From Takakia lepidozioides (taxonomy: Eukaryota > Streptophyta > Takakiopsida > Takakiales > Takakiaceae): a DNA stretch of 60,000 nt. Both the position numbers and the translations under genes were made by a program. The notes beneath the pieces were generated by a model. It saw only the letters and a program-made list of their open reading frames with translations. It searched no databases and was not told the DNA's origin. The stretch spans positions 10,976,001 to 11,036,000 of the forward strand of contig CM060731.1 of NCBI GenBank assembly GCA_030704615.1, in the 5' to 3' direction. Below, one piece after another: positions 36,676 through 48,435 of this stretch. Numbering within the stretch: position 1 is the first letter of the stretch; each line of letters begins with the position of its first letter.

Positions 36676-37078
36676 AGCTGACTCATTCCTCCAGCTGTGA
36701 TAAAGTCTGGGCCTGCACCTAACTTACAATTAAGCTGGAATAGGGGACATTCTATTGTGACTGCAATATGGAATAAATGGAATGGAATAAATCAAAGTCA
36801 CAATTAAACTGGAAATCTCAAAAGCTGCAGATCATTTAATTGGTTTAAAAAAATATGAAGAATACTTTATTATTCAACAGTGAAGAACGAAAACGGAGAC
36901 ATCATTGGCCTTTAAATGTACTGTCATATATGTCTGCCTAAAACTGAGATGAAGGACTATATCATGGTGATTCATGACACCCCCAGTGAATCTCTTGAAA
37001 ACTTATCGGGTACCCAGAAAGTGATCCTACTGATTATTGTGGGTATTCGATGGAACCACATGGAGATTCTGAACTGGT

Positions 37079-37640
37079 TCAAGTACACTCCGGTGAGCCC
37101 GTGAAGAATCTTTCTATTTCTGATGATTCTGAATGGTCGGAACTTACAGTTGACGTAGGTGTGTATTGTGCTAGAAATGAGGCCAATGCAACCGACCCGG
37201 GTCTGAGGTGGCTAAAATATCCTATTGGTGAGTATTCTGGGGATCCTGGAGTATACCCTGGCGATGAGGGTGTATACTTTGGGGATGTCGGAGTGTACTC
37301 TAGTGATACAGGAGTATACTCCGGAGATCCGGGTATATCATCTTGGGTATCTGGCGTATACGTAGGGTACATAGTGTAGAAATCATTTGATTCCGCCGAT
37401 ACTTCACTACAGTATCTCCGGAAGACCCTCCATAGTATTGTTCTAAAAAAGAACTTAAAGCTGCTGACCCGGGAGAAACGTCACAAAAATATCCTATTGG
37501 TGAATAATTGTCCTGATCGTCTGATTCAGGGGAGTACGTGTCAGGCTCTTCTGTGGATGGAATTAAAACTGGAGATGATGTAACATGAACTCATTCGTAA
37601 GATCTCGTCATAATAACCACAGCTCCGCATTCACCTTGTG
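37079..37640 (-). pseudogene. Low-complexity protein with RNA Pol II CTD-like heptads
   Basis: The minus strand at 37372-37079 reads YTPVSLE, YTPTSPK, YTPSSPG, YTPGSPE, YSPIGYF in tandem, close to the YSPTSPS heptad of RPB1. Upstream, in another frame, the same YSPIGYF...PGS.AL.SFL.QY block occurs a second time (about 37515-37430), preceded by DTYSPESDDQDNYSP; a possible start reads MEHTGHN near 37673. A stop and a frameshift break the reading frame. It lies directly upstream of, and on the same strand as, the DUF7869 gene, so it is probably the N-terminal region of that element. It is not an RPB1 gene; no polymerase domain is nearby. Confidence 0.55.
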
Positions 37641-37780
37641 CGGAGGGTGAAAGCGTTGCATTGTGTCCGGTATGTTCCATCTCCTTCTCCTCCTTCGTCG
37701 AACACGAATCCACCACACTGGAAGAATCATCAAGAACTCGAGCTCAGTTACAGACTATACAGAAGGAGACACGCGAAGAA

Positions 37781-40700
37781 TGCGCAATCGCGAGTATTTG
37801 GTCCACAATTTACCCTCCAATAACGTAAAATCCGATTGTAAGCAACAACGATGTTGCTAAGTATGGTGAACAAAATCTATATACATGACTTTGTTCTTTC
37901 AGTCATATAAGAGTATTCTGATATCTATTATCCCAAGAAAATTCTTCTGAGCTGTAGGAACATCAGAACCACACGCGATCGCGCGTTATTGAGTTGAGGC
38001 ACAGATGAACTAATTTCATCCCACTGCGAGAAGTCTACCGGAAGGACTATTAAAGTACATTGAGAACATTGAGGATTATCTAGCTGGGAGTTGTTTTTAT
38101 TTATATTTAGAATAAGACTGAAAACGCAGAAGTCAAATTCGCGCTATTGCGCAAGGTTCCATAATTGCATAATTCTTAAAATTGAAAACAATGAGTTTAC
38201 TGTCGTACTAATGAGTGATTTCTTCGACCCCGTACAGTTTGGTATTAGCTACTATTCGTTAGTTCTCATGTAGGTAACGACTTGCACTGAATGAAGCACG
38301 CGCGATCACGCCCGTACACCTTTAAACCATTCTTGGACATCACATCTTCACTTTCTAATCTGAAAGAGTGCTTGACATAATCGATGAACAACCTAAACGA
38401 TGTTGACGACAAGTAATATTTCAAACTGCCCTGGACTTTTGGATTGATATTTGGATACTATTGTATACTATTGTATACTATTGTGTCCACACTGAACACC
38501 TCCACCATCATACATAAGAGTGACAATGCCACCACATATAGGAATTATCATACTCTGTGTGCATAACAAGACAGATAAAGTGCAACGGAAGATTTTAGTT
38601 GACATTGTATAATGTGATCTAATGTCTTCCGAAACACTTTACAGTTTTTGAGTATGCACTCAGACATATCATCATATGTGTCATCTAAATCATCTGGGTA
38701 TCAATGGTGTTGTTGTGGTCGATAGAATACAAGTATCAACCAAATGAATTCTTCAGGGCATTCTTTCGCATCACATCTTCAATTTCTCATCCAATGCAGT
38801 TTACTATGGAGTCAAATTCGCGCGATTGCGCAAGGTTCAATAATTGCATAATCCTTTTAATTGAAAACACTGAGTTTATTGTCCTACTAATGAATGATTT
38901 CTTCGACCACGTACAGTTTGGTATTAGCTACTGTTCGATAGGGCTTCTGTAGGTGACGACTTGCACTGAATGAAGCACGCGCGATCGCGCGCGCTCTTTT
39001 TAACCCTTCTTCACTGTCTAATCAGAAACAGTGGTTGACATAATCAATGAACAACCTAAGCGATGTTGACGACAAGTAATATTTCAAACTGCCTTGGACT
39101 TTTGGATTGATATTTGGATATTATTGTATACTATTGTGTCCACACTGAACACCTCTACCCATCATACATAAGAGTGACAATGCCACCACTTATAGGAATT
39201 ATCATACTCTGTGTGCATAACAAGACAAATAAAGTGCGACGGAAGATTTTAGTTGACATTGTATAATGTGATCTAATGCCTTCCGAAACACTTTACAGTT
39301 TTTGAGTATGCACTCAGACATATCCTCATATGTGTCATCTAATCATCTGGGTATCAATGGTGTTGTTGTTGGTCGCTAGAATACAAGTACCAACCAAATG
39401 AAGCACGCGCGATCGCGCGTGCTTTTTCAGGGCATTCTTTTGCATCACATCTTCAAATTCTCATCCAATGCAGTAAACTATGGAGTCAAATTAGCGCGAT
39501 TGTGCAAGGTTCAATAATTGCATAATCCTTAAAATTGAAAACACTGAGTTTATTGTCCTACTAATGAATGATTTCTTTGACCCAGTTTGGTATTAGCTAC
39601 TGTTTGTTAGTGCTTCTGTATGTGACGACTTTTACTGAATGAAGCACGCGCCATCGCGCGTACTTCGTTCAGACCATTCCCTTGATGAAAGTACTTACTG
39701 GCCTCGCTCCAAGTCCTAACTAAACCATGTTTCGCAATACTATCACTGTAATAAACACATGCGATCGCGCGAGGTTTCTTTACGGCTTACGAAATTACTA
39801 GGAATCCCTGTTTCGAGAGGCACATAATGCAGATCATGGAAATAATGTGCATAACCGAATTGAGCCAAAAACACAGTTCGGTATCCAGAACTGTACATGG
39901 TAAAAATGAGTTCACGCACGATCGCGCGTGAATGGACTGTGTCATGGTACCTATACTGAGGCCTACACCATAGGCTGCAAAACCTAAACAGTTGCCAGCT
40001 GTACCTACGAACCCTATGAAATCGAAATTTCTCATGTCTCAAATCCGGAGTCGTTCCTCAAGGAATGCGTATATATCCCAAAATCTTCCACAATTCCCAA
40101 TCCTTCTATCGACCATCCTACCTCTTTAACCCTGGAATCAATCCAAAAATCAAAACAGCTAATCAAAACAATCAAAACAAGCAATCATTCGCTCAAACAA
40201 GCAAACAATCAATCAAGCATGCAGCTGTTACGTTCCTGCAAACTCTGCAGTCCACGGAAGAATCCCTCATTGCATGCACGAAGAAGACGAATTTTACCTG
40301 CTTGATGTCATTTCAGGCAAGGATCCTCCCTGCAGGCTGGATGAGCTCTCTCGCTTGGGTGCGCACAACAGCTTCCGGGATAGCGTACTCTTTTGTTTTG
40401 CCCTCCTTTCACTCTGTCACACTCCCCTCCACACGGTGAATTGCTCAAACCTACACTCACGCTCCCTCGATCTCTCACTCTCTCCCTTTCTCGATCTCCA
40501 CCTCTTTGCCACTCTCGCTCAGTCGTTCTCTCTCACACCTCTTCCTTGAGTCCAAAATTGAACAGGGCTTCTGCGTGTTTCAAATGAATGCAAAAGGAGA
40601 CTCCTTTTGGTCACTCCTCCTTATATGCCTTACCACCTGTGATCTCAACCATCGGCGTTATGTCGCATCCGACGGTTTGTGGCCTCGATGCATGGATAAA

Positions 40701-42182
40701 TAAAAGGCGGGATGTTTCCCAACGGTTCGCTGAGGACCCCTAAATTTATGCAGGTACAATCAATGATGCGACATGACTGTCAGTATTGAATGGACTGGAG
40801 CCACTAGTTTGTCCAGAGCGTTACGGCGCGGCAATCCGATGCCTTCATAAAGTGAACACCCTGGAATTATTGCGGGTTCCCGTGACGGCGCTCATCCATG
40901 AGGGTAGTTGAATCATCCACTAGGGCAGTCATCTCATCCAGTATACCTCTCTTGCATCCGCGAAGGCTCTTATTTCATCCAATGATAAAATATTATTCAT
41001 AGGTTCAATAATGATGTGTCGGGACGTGCATCTGGGACTTGATCGGTCTCACGTTTTCTCTACCTACACCTCATCTATGGCCCCACATTCATTGCGGCTA
41101 CTTAATATCACCTTGCTATAGATGGCCGCCGGCTCATCACAATGGCCTTACGAGGCGGCCACTTTCGTCGCCGACTATTCCTTCTCTTGTATCATTAATT
41201 CAACATTGGATTTGCTGCTTCTCTGGTGCTTTGGATGTCAGATTCCAGATCTCGAATCAGTTAATTATTCGCATTGGACGCAATAACTTATGGACCCATT
41301 AATGTTTGGAGGATTTCAGACTCCTACTTGAATTTATGCTCTGGAGAACACATAATAGCCACTAGATTACACGAAAGAGCATATCCAGGGCGACAATTTG
41401 TCGATCCATGACACTCCAGACGCACCTCTGTAATGTGAACACGTCGACCTCGTACTGTTTGACAATCCGTTTAAGACCCTGCCCTGTGCACGCATGCCAT
41501 TTTTTCCCTCTCAGTTGTTCTGGCTTGCTGATCTTCAAGACTGTCTGTTTTACGTTCATTCTTCCCTTTGTACTCCTGTCAATATTGAGAGCCTCTCCAC
41601 TTCATTTGGGTTTCTCTTCTGTCTCTCTGCTCCTCTGTTCCCATCCACTGTCTGCAAAGATCTTACATATACACCCGACCGTTTTATGTACTTCGAATGA
41701 TCACTCGCACTACAACTGTTTCGTTCATCCATGTTTTCATTTATTCATCCATTTTCTTACTTGTCATCCAAAACTCGTCTACCATTATTCATCCGTCTGA
41801 ACATTTCATCCATCTGAACCACGCGCAAACGCTCGTCGATGTGGTTCTATTTCTGTTATGGAGTCGTAGACAATGTTGTGCATTTGGGTCGTAGCTTTAG
41901 AGATCTTTTAATTTTCTACAAATTTCTGTTTCGACCAATAAAGACCTATGTTCTACATTCTAGTACATAATCCAAGAGTCCGAGTTCTATTTTCAATTTC
42001 CAAATCATTATAACCCTAAACGCGGGCGATCGCGCGAGGTTCCCTTTTCATCTTCATCCTCAGTTTTTCTAAACAAACTTCAGTAACTTATTGTTTCACT
42101 CTTTCTTAGTGTCCATCGATATAGTGCCGAATCATTAATCACCAGAATCTCTACTGTAGGATAAACGCGCGATTGCGCGAGG
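37781..42182. repeat. Recurrent palindrome centred on GCGATCGC
   Basis: Exact GCGATCGC cores are at 37975, 38981, 39409, 39761 and 42026. One- or two-mismatch copies in the same context are at about 37782, 38137, 38302, 38817, 39494, 39648, 39918 and 42168. Flanks extend the palindrome to CACGCGCGATCGCGCGTG, and many copies continue with (A/G)AGGTT(T/C). Some copies belong to the 675 bp repeat, but at least five lie outside it. One more exact core is at 46385. Confidence 0.75.
38132..39660. repeat. ~675 bp tandem repeat, two full units and one partial
   Basis: Units start with GTCAAATT(C/A)(G/-)CGC at 38132, 38811 and 39485 (periods 679 and 674). Shared blocks include GAAAACA(A/C)TGAGTTTA, GTTTGGTATTAGCTACT, GACTTGCACTGAATGAAGC, ACGATGTTGACGACAAG, GTCCACACTGAACACCTC and CATAACAAGACA. 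The first unit has an extra TATACTATTG triplication near 38459-38481. Open frames repeat with the unit but show no known domain. Confidence 0.9.
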
Positions 42183-43094
42183 TTTGTGGAAATGTTATTG
42201 TTCCAAACTGGTCAACAAGTTTTCCTCACTCTTCAATAGCAGAATGTCTCAACGTGACTGGTTGCGGAAGTTGCCATGGATGACAACTAAATGGGTCCAC
42301 AATATCTGTTGTTATAGTGTCTTGCGATCCGACACATTCTTCTGTGTCGTTGCCATATCCGCACATGGATGCGGACTCTTTGGGAGAAGCAATCGGAACA
42401 CCTGTCATTTGGGATGTGGTGTAAATTCAAAATAGGACTGATACCAACACCAAGAATGAGGTTCCTCAGTTCTCGGAGGTCGAATTGACATCTGCGGCTG
42501 ATTACTATCCAAAATTCAATGAACAAATTGAATCTGACATGTCAAGGCCATCTCCGAATAACGATATTGCTATGGGTAGAGATAGTTGGAGAAATAAGAT
42601 GTGTATTCTCCTTGGAGATGAACAAAGTGCTTTGTACGAGGGCAGAATTCAAGCATGTCATCCTGACGAGGTGATACTTTGTGAGAAAGTTGGAGTACTC
42701 ACGTCGGGGTGCTCGTTACAAGGATTTTGAACGGTGGTTCGACCAATCTCATGTGTCTCATGAACTGGCCATTGACGCAGACTCGGTTGATTGATAGTGG
42801 CAGGACATTATCACATGAGCTTCATAGGTTCATCAATAGTCGGGAACAAACTATTGGTCACAATGAGAAAGGTGTGAAAAAAGCAGCATACCGGCATTTC
42901 AATAGACCAAATTTTTTTTTGAAAAAAGACGATTTCATAAAGATAAATACTCGCCTCTCTCTGCAGGCAGTTTGAGAAGTCAGCAGCAAACAATGTTGCA
43001 ATTTACATTGTTGCCAATATTTCGACTGGAGAAAGACACTCACTATCCGGACTGCTTATTGGGGATCCTCTTACGACGAACGGAGAGAGCTCGG
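39660..43094. other. AT-rich stretch without recognisable gene
   Basis: Short open frames occur on both strands, including 39787-40035 (-) with hydrophobic segments and 42485-42730 (+), reading ALYEGRIQACHPDEVILCEKVG, vaguely like the tail of plant En/Spm-type ORFs. None is convincing. TTCATCCA motifs are scattered at 40890-40985 and 41725-41815. CT-rich stretches lie at about 40440-40540. Confidence 0.4.
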
Positions 43095-43702
43095 TGTCAA
43101 GGACGGGAACATGACTGAACATAAACAAGAGATCAAACTAGAGGTACAAGACTAGACAAGAAGTCAAGGTCGGCGTGGCCGTATGCACGATGAGTAAATA
43201 AAAATCAAGACGATCTTTATAACAATGAACAAGAGTACAAGATATTGGAACACGACGTGAATACTGAAATGCTGGAAACTGGACTGGAGTACCGGATACT
43301 GAAAACTGGGCTAGAGTACTTGGGAACTGGAAACAAGAGTAGCTTGAATTGGTGTTGGCAAGACTGAAGAGTGTCCAGTCTCGCCTCCTATATATACTGG
43401 CTACTAAGAAGCTTCCCTAAAAATCTTCCCCTATGGAGGTTGCTTGCTGGAGAAGTTTCCAAGATTAAACAAAGGTTTCTTGATGGAGAAGTTCCCTCCA
43501 AATGAAGCTTCCTGAGCAGTTTTCCAAGTTACTCTTGGTAATTTGGTAAACTCCCGGTAATTTGGTAAATCACGGTAAATCATGGTAACTCATGGTAACT
43601 CATGGTAAATCACGGTAAGTCATGGTAACTTCTGATAACATTGTAACTTGATAACTTCTGGTATTTACTCCTAGTAAGTTCCTCTGGGCTATGTCCGTGA
43701 CA
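43095..43702 (-). repeat. 3' LTR of gypsy A
   Basis: On the minus strand the LTR begins TGTCACGGACAT (at 43702) directly after a purine tract (GAGGAGGGGGTGA) and ends GTCCTTGACA (at 43095); the ends form an imperfect inverted repeat, TGTCA(C/A)GGAC. A TATATATA motif lies in its middle (about 43389). Length is 608 bp. Confidence 0.75.
43533..43640. repeat. GGTAA-based microsatellite inside the LTR
   Basis: Units of GGTAATTTGGTAAA, then CACGGTAAATCATGGTAACT repeated with period about 11, occur within the U3 part of the LTR. It probably arose by slippage and may include repeated promoter elements. Confidence 0.75.
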
Positions 43703-45201
43703 TCACCCCCTCCTCTAGCGCCGAGTTCCTTGAGGAGCAGTAAAATCTTGGACTTGCTTAGAGTTGGAGAAAATCCAAAATCCGGCGAATGGTACTTGCC
43801 AAGTATTCGGCTCTTCATTCTTGACTCAAATGATTTATAAGTCATTGCAACCATGGATAGTGTCCAACACCTTGAATTTGGGACCACGCAGTGCTTTGAG
43901 CATTCTGATTTTCGAAGCTGCCTTCAAACATGATTTCGTTGCCCTCTGGGTCCGAAGCCTCAACCTCCAACAGAATTATCAGACTTCGAGTAGGCTCCAC
44001 TTGCCATCGTACGGGGTCCAGACGAGGAAGTACACGTCGCATTGGTGGCCCATCGTCTCGAGAGCGTCGGCGTGATGTTGAAGGTCGTGAGAGTTGGAAC
44101 GGCTGATCTGGTAGCTGGGTAAGCGACAACTCCAATGTATCTGGTTCCTGTGACTCCATGCTGCCAATACAAGATGCAAGAGTGCTGGAAGTATAGCTAT
44201 ATATACTGATGTGTTGTGTTCCTCCCTCCTTAGCGTGTATCAGGTACATTGAATGTGGATTCTTCACCTTGAAGCTAACTTGGCTGACATCATTGTTGTG
44301 ACGTCTTAGTGACGTGTAGCTGGGGCTTAGCTGGATATCGTTGATGAAACTCTTGGACTTTGTCAGATGCATTGGCGAGGTTGGATGAAGGTTCCCACGT
44401 TCGTTCGCTGATGTCGTAGCCTTTCTAATGTACGAAATACTCAAGACGTTTATACATGATGCGAGAGTCTAGGACTTCGTCGACTTCATACTCAATTTCC
44501 TGATTGACTTCGATTGGTGGAGGTGGTATAGAGACTCTGCCTGGAATATTCGATGGATGATACAACTCCAATAATGAAACATGAAAGACTGGATGGATGC
44601 ACATACTTCATAGGAGTTCAAGCCAAAAACTGACCGGATTTATTTGTCAAATAATTTTGAATGGTCCCAGGCGTTGATAATCCAACTTCCTTGATGGTCG
44701 CGAGGTTTGTATGTCCCGTCAAAGAAGCCACACACGATCTCCGACCTTGAACTAGGGTTGGAGTTGGCAACGTTGATCTGCATACCCTTATATTGTTTTT
44801 GAGCTTCTGCGAGGTGAAATGTAAGCTCCTTGTGAATCGTAGCAAGATGAGTAGCAAGGTTTTCTGCAGCAGGGCTTCCAACAGTTTTCATGTGAAAATG
44901 GTTTGTTCGAGGATGATAACCATAATTGGAGAAAAATGGAGTTTGTTTGGTCGAAGAATGTATAGTGTTGTTGTAGGCAAATTCAGCCAATGACAAAAGG
45001 TCCGTCCAATTATCTTGGTGATAATTTATCGTACAACAAAGATACTGTTCCAAAATCTGGTTTACACGTTCGGTTTGACCATCAATCTGTGGATGATTAG
45101 CTGTAGAGAGGTTGATCTTAGTATCCAATATGTGAAATAATCCCCTCCAGAAATTTGATATGAACTGTGGTCCTCGATCAGATACGATGTCCTTCGGGAG
45201 T
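43703..45201 (-). pseudogene. Gypsy A integrase C-terminal half and chromodomain
   Basis: 45128-44640 contains the integrase core end with [14 protein letters not shown] and [17 protein letters not shown]. About 44600-44400 reads [23 protein letters not shown] and LEYFVH, an in-frame TAG, then KGYD, i.e. a chromodomain with a stop. The remaining tail to the polypurine tract contains a proline/arginine-rich stretch (SRPSTSRRRSRDDGPP) of unknown origin. The piece begins at PKDIVSD where CACTA-2 cut the gene. Confidence 0.8.
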
Positions 45202-45589
45202 CACTACAATAGAACGTGGTATATCTGACTGCGAGGCCGCGACAGTCATGGTTTTCCTGACTTTGACCATGACTTCCCTATATTTTTGGACCAAATGGGG
45301 CTTCACGTAGTCGTTGAAATGACTGCGTGACTACGTAGTCCTTTGGGTGACTACGTTGGTAGACTTCGTCATGACTGCATGGCTCCGCACTAGACGGAAG
45401 GTTGGTCAACGATGGTTGACCAACGCAAGTTCACCACCAAACAGTCGTTGGAATGGCTTCTAGTGTGAAGCTTGGTAGCCAAAAGGTTAAATTTTTTTTT
45501 AAAGTTGTTTATAGGGTTGTCCATTAGAGGGCCGGGACTTAGCTTTTTTTCTTTTTTCCCTGCGCGGTTTCTTAGTATCGAGCTGTTGT

Positions 45590-47058
45590 GTCATGGAACG
45601 CGAGGATCGCAGGATAGGGCGTGGGATGGAGGCATTGTATTGAGCTACTGATGCGGGGCGAAGCACAACCTGCACCGCAACCGCAATGGGCTCTTGGCTC
45701 CTGTTATCTTGGGAGAGTCAGCTTGGCTTCACAGTCCGTGTTTCAATTTTACCTTTGTGGAAAAGGGTAAAATGTCCATGGTGACATTGTCAAATTTAGG
45801 GTATCCAAAAACAGATGTGGTAGTATTGAGGATACAAAGGGAGTGTTTGAGAATATGGCTGAATGAACCTAGAGTGTGATGATCGCGGGATATGCCCCAA
45901 CATGGATGCGGGATGGAGGCATTGGAGACCTATGAGCAAATGATGTGGGAAGGGTAAAGGCAAACCTGGTCACGTTCGTTTGTAGATGCAATGTGTGTGC
46001 GAGCCTAGCAGCCCTGGAAAAGGGCAAAGAGGTCCATGCTGACATCATCAGAGCTGGAATTGTACGAGATGTCATTCCGAACGATACCCTGGTAAACATG
46101 TATGCCAAATGTGGCAGCATCGAAGTTGCAAAGAGAAGGCAAATACTACTTCCATTGAGCGTTTTCATCTGTCTTCCTAGTGCAGATGCTTGGGTGCAAC
46201 ACAGTACAACACAATCCCTGTTCTATGAACGAGCGTTGATCACGTGGATTTAATGATGGCAGGATTCTTCTTCGACCTGTTTCAGCCTAGTTTGCCTTCC
46301 CATCAGACTCGGCCCTAGATTGCTCGGCAGAGCAGAGCTGGCATATTGAGGGTTTTACAGATCCTTCACGATGATGGGACAACCGCGATCGCAAGGTGTG
46401 GCTTTTTTTTAATGTACGATGTGAAGAAGTTTGTCCATCCTGCAAATGTGGGCTCTTGGCTCTTGGCAGGAAAGCTGGAAAGCAGGTGCACACTCACATT
46501 GTCCAAAGTGGATTCACGCCGAACGTTTTTGTACTCAACACCCTTGTCAACATGTATATTAAGGGGAGCATCATGGATGATCACCAAGTGTTCAACACAG
46601 AATGCCTCAACGATCTTTGATCACGTGGAATATAATGTTGGCAGGATTAACCAAGCATGGGCATGGTACGAATGCCTTGGAGACCTGTGAGCAAATGATG
46701 CGCGAAGGGGTGAGCCCAGCCACATCACGTTTGTTTGTGTTTGCAATGCGTGTGCAAGCCTGGAAAAAGGGAAAGAGGTCCATGGCTTTGGAGGCTTTGG
46801 AGACCTATGAGCAAATGATGGGGGAAGGGGTGAAGCCCAGCCACATCATGTTTGTGTGCATTAGCAATGCTTGTGCAAGCCTGGTAGCCCTGGAGAAGGG
46901 CAAAGAGGTGCATGGCGATATCATCAAAGCTGGAATTGTACCAAATGTCATTCTGTACACTGCCCTGGCAACTCTGGAAAAGGGGAAAGAGGTCCATGGT
47001 GACATCTTCGGAGCTGGAATTGTACCAAATGTCATTCTGAGGCATACCCTGGTGGACA
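45590..47058 (+). pseudogene. PPR (PLS-class) gene relic carried by CACTA-2
   Basis: Plus-strand fragments in several frames show pentatricopeptide motifs: ALEKGKEVHADIIRAGI and LVNMYAKCGSIEVAK (about 46010-46135), GKQVHTHIVQSGFTPNVFV (about 46475-46530), RSLITWNIMLAGLTKHGHG then ALETCEQMMREGVSP (about 46605-46725), ALETYEQMMGEGVKPSHIM (about 46795-46855) and two KEVHGDI..AGIVPNVIL units (46895-47050). PPR proteins bind organellar RNA; alternating L and S repeats like these belong to the PLS class. Frameshifts and missing starts show this is not a functional gene. The fragment is cut at about 47058 by gypsy B. Confidence 0.8.
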
Positions 47059-47266
47059 CACTTTTATAAGCTAGCATGCATTCTACACACTAGCCAACCA
47101 TACCATGCATCACCATTCCAAACAAAATAGGACGCACAACATTTGGAACCCATTTCCTTTATAACAATTTTTTGTACAATACAAGTTTTTGTAATCGGAT
47201 TCCTAAGCTAGCTAAGCCGGGCTAAGCATGCATTTCCTCCCCCACGCTCCAAGGTTGATGTCCCCA

Positions 47267-47640
47267 TCAACGTTTCTTCCGCTTTTGAGGTCGCCCTTCG
47301 AAAGCTGCAACCGCCTCGGATGCGTTTCCCATTTCTGAGGCACGCACCCAAGATGCCTCCACATGATGATAGCCCTTCCATTTGACGAGATACTCCGTTT
47401 CTCGGTTCTTGAACCTCCTCAACTTAAGTATTGCCTCCACCTCGTACTCAGGTTCATTTTCATGATCCAACAGCATAGGTGGCGGACGCAACACTTGATG
47501 CCGATTCGGACGCGCTTCATCTTTGAAGTAAGGCTTCAAAAGGGAGACATGGAATACTGGGTGCACCTTGCTGTTTGGCCGTCCGTCGTAGGTCGGAAGG
47601 CGGTGCTCATCTTCAGCCTCGTCCCCATCTTCTTCCAAAG
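47267..47640 (-). pseudogene. Gypsy B chromodomain
   Basis: The frame reads [14 protein letters not shown], then YEVEAILKLRRFKNRETEYLVKWKGY and ASWVRASE, a full chromodomain of the type that directs chromovirus integration to heterochromatin. Upstream it joins directly to a deletion in the integrase. Confidence 0.85.
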
Positions 47641-48109
47641 TGCTCTCCAGAATTTACTCGTAAACTTTGGATCGCGGTCCGAGACAATATCCTTCGGGAC
47701 TCCATGATGCTTTAAGACGGGGGAAGTAAAGTCGCCCTGTCTCCTGCGCCGTTGCCGTCTCCTTGGTGGGGATGAAATGGCCCATTTTACTGAACCTATC
47801 TACCACCACCATGATTGCATCGAATCCTTTTGACAGCGGCATAGCAGTCATGAAATCCATCGAGACGCTTTCCCAAGTCCCCTCTGGAATCGGCAAGGGT
47901 TGTAACAGCCCCGCTTGCTTTTTGTACTCGCTCCGGTTTTGTTGGCATGTGGTGCATGTCTTGACATACTCCTCTGCCTCCTCCCTCAGTTTGGGCCAGA
48001 AATACTCTTTCTTCAAGAGTGCCGCAGTGCGCTTGGCTCCGCCGTGGCCCGCAAGCGGGCTATCATGGCATTCTCTCAAGAGGCTATCTCTGATCCCTCC
48101 CTTCGGCAC
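47640..48109 (-). pseudogene. Gypsy B integrase, internally deleted
   Basis: Starts with the H2C2 zinc region (H..HGGAKRT, TCTTCQQNRSEY) and core (WESVSMDFMTAMP, IMVVVDRFSKMGHFIP). A frame change leads to DPKFTSKFW and PTTDGQTA, then the sequence jumps to KVHPVFHV of the C-terminal part. The segment normally lying between, including the catalytic glutamate region, is missing, so integration activity is lost. Confidence 0.85.
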
Positions 48110-48435
48110 GTAGAGACGTTTTGCTTATACCGGAGCAGTCCATTTTGCAAGTGGAACTGCGATTTAACCCCCATCCTCAAGTCCTGCATCACGGACTTGC
48201 CAGCTCATCCTTCCGGCAAGCCTTCCGGATCTTCCTTTGGAGCGCCGTCTCGCCCTTGTACACCAACAAGAGCTGCTGCTTTCTACTTAAAGCATCGGCC
48301 ACCACATTGTCCGTCCCGGTTTGTACTGGATATCCACGTCGAACACCGCCAAAGTATCTTGCCACCTAAGTTGTTTTGGGGACAACTTGGGCTGCGTGGC
48401 AAAATACTTCACCGTGACATTGTCCGTGAACACCT

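Noticed and set aside
37079-37372. RPB1 (RNA polymerase II largest subunit) gene end
   Set aside because: Only about five heptads and no polymerase domains; it sits next to a mobile-element ORF on the same strand.
37775-42182. Cyanobacterial DNA or contamination suggested by the HIP1-like GCGATCGC motif
   Set aside because: The surroundings are AT-rich, repetitive and without bacterial ORFs, and lie between plant mobile elements.
42485-42730. ORF reading YEGRIQACHPDEVILCEKVG as an En/Spm-type protein
   Set aside because: The resemblance is vague, there are no neighbouring domains, and the frame is short; not enough to call.
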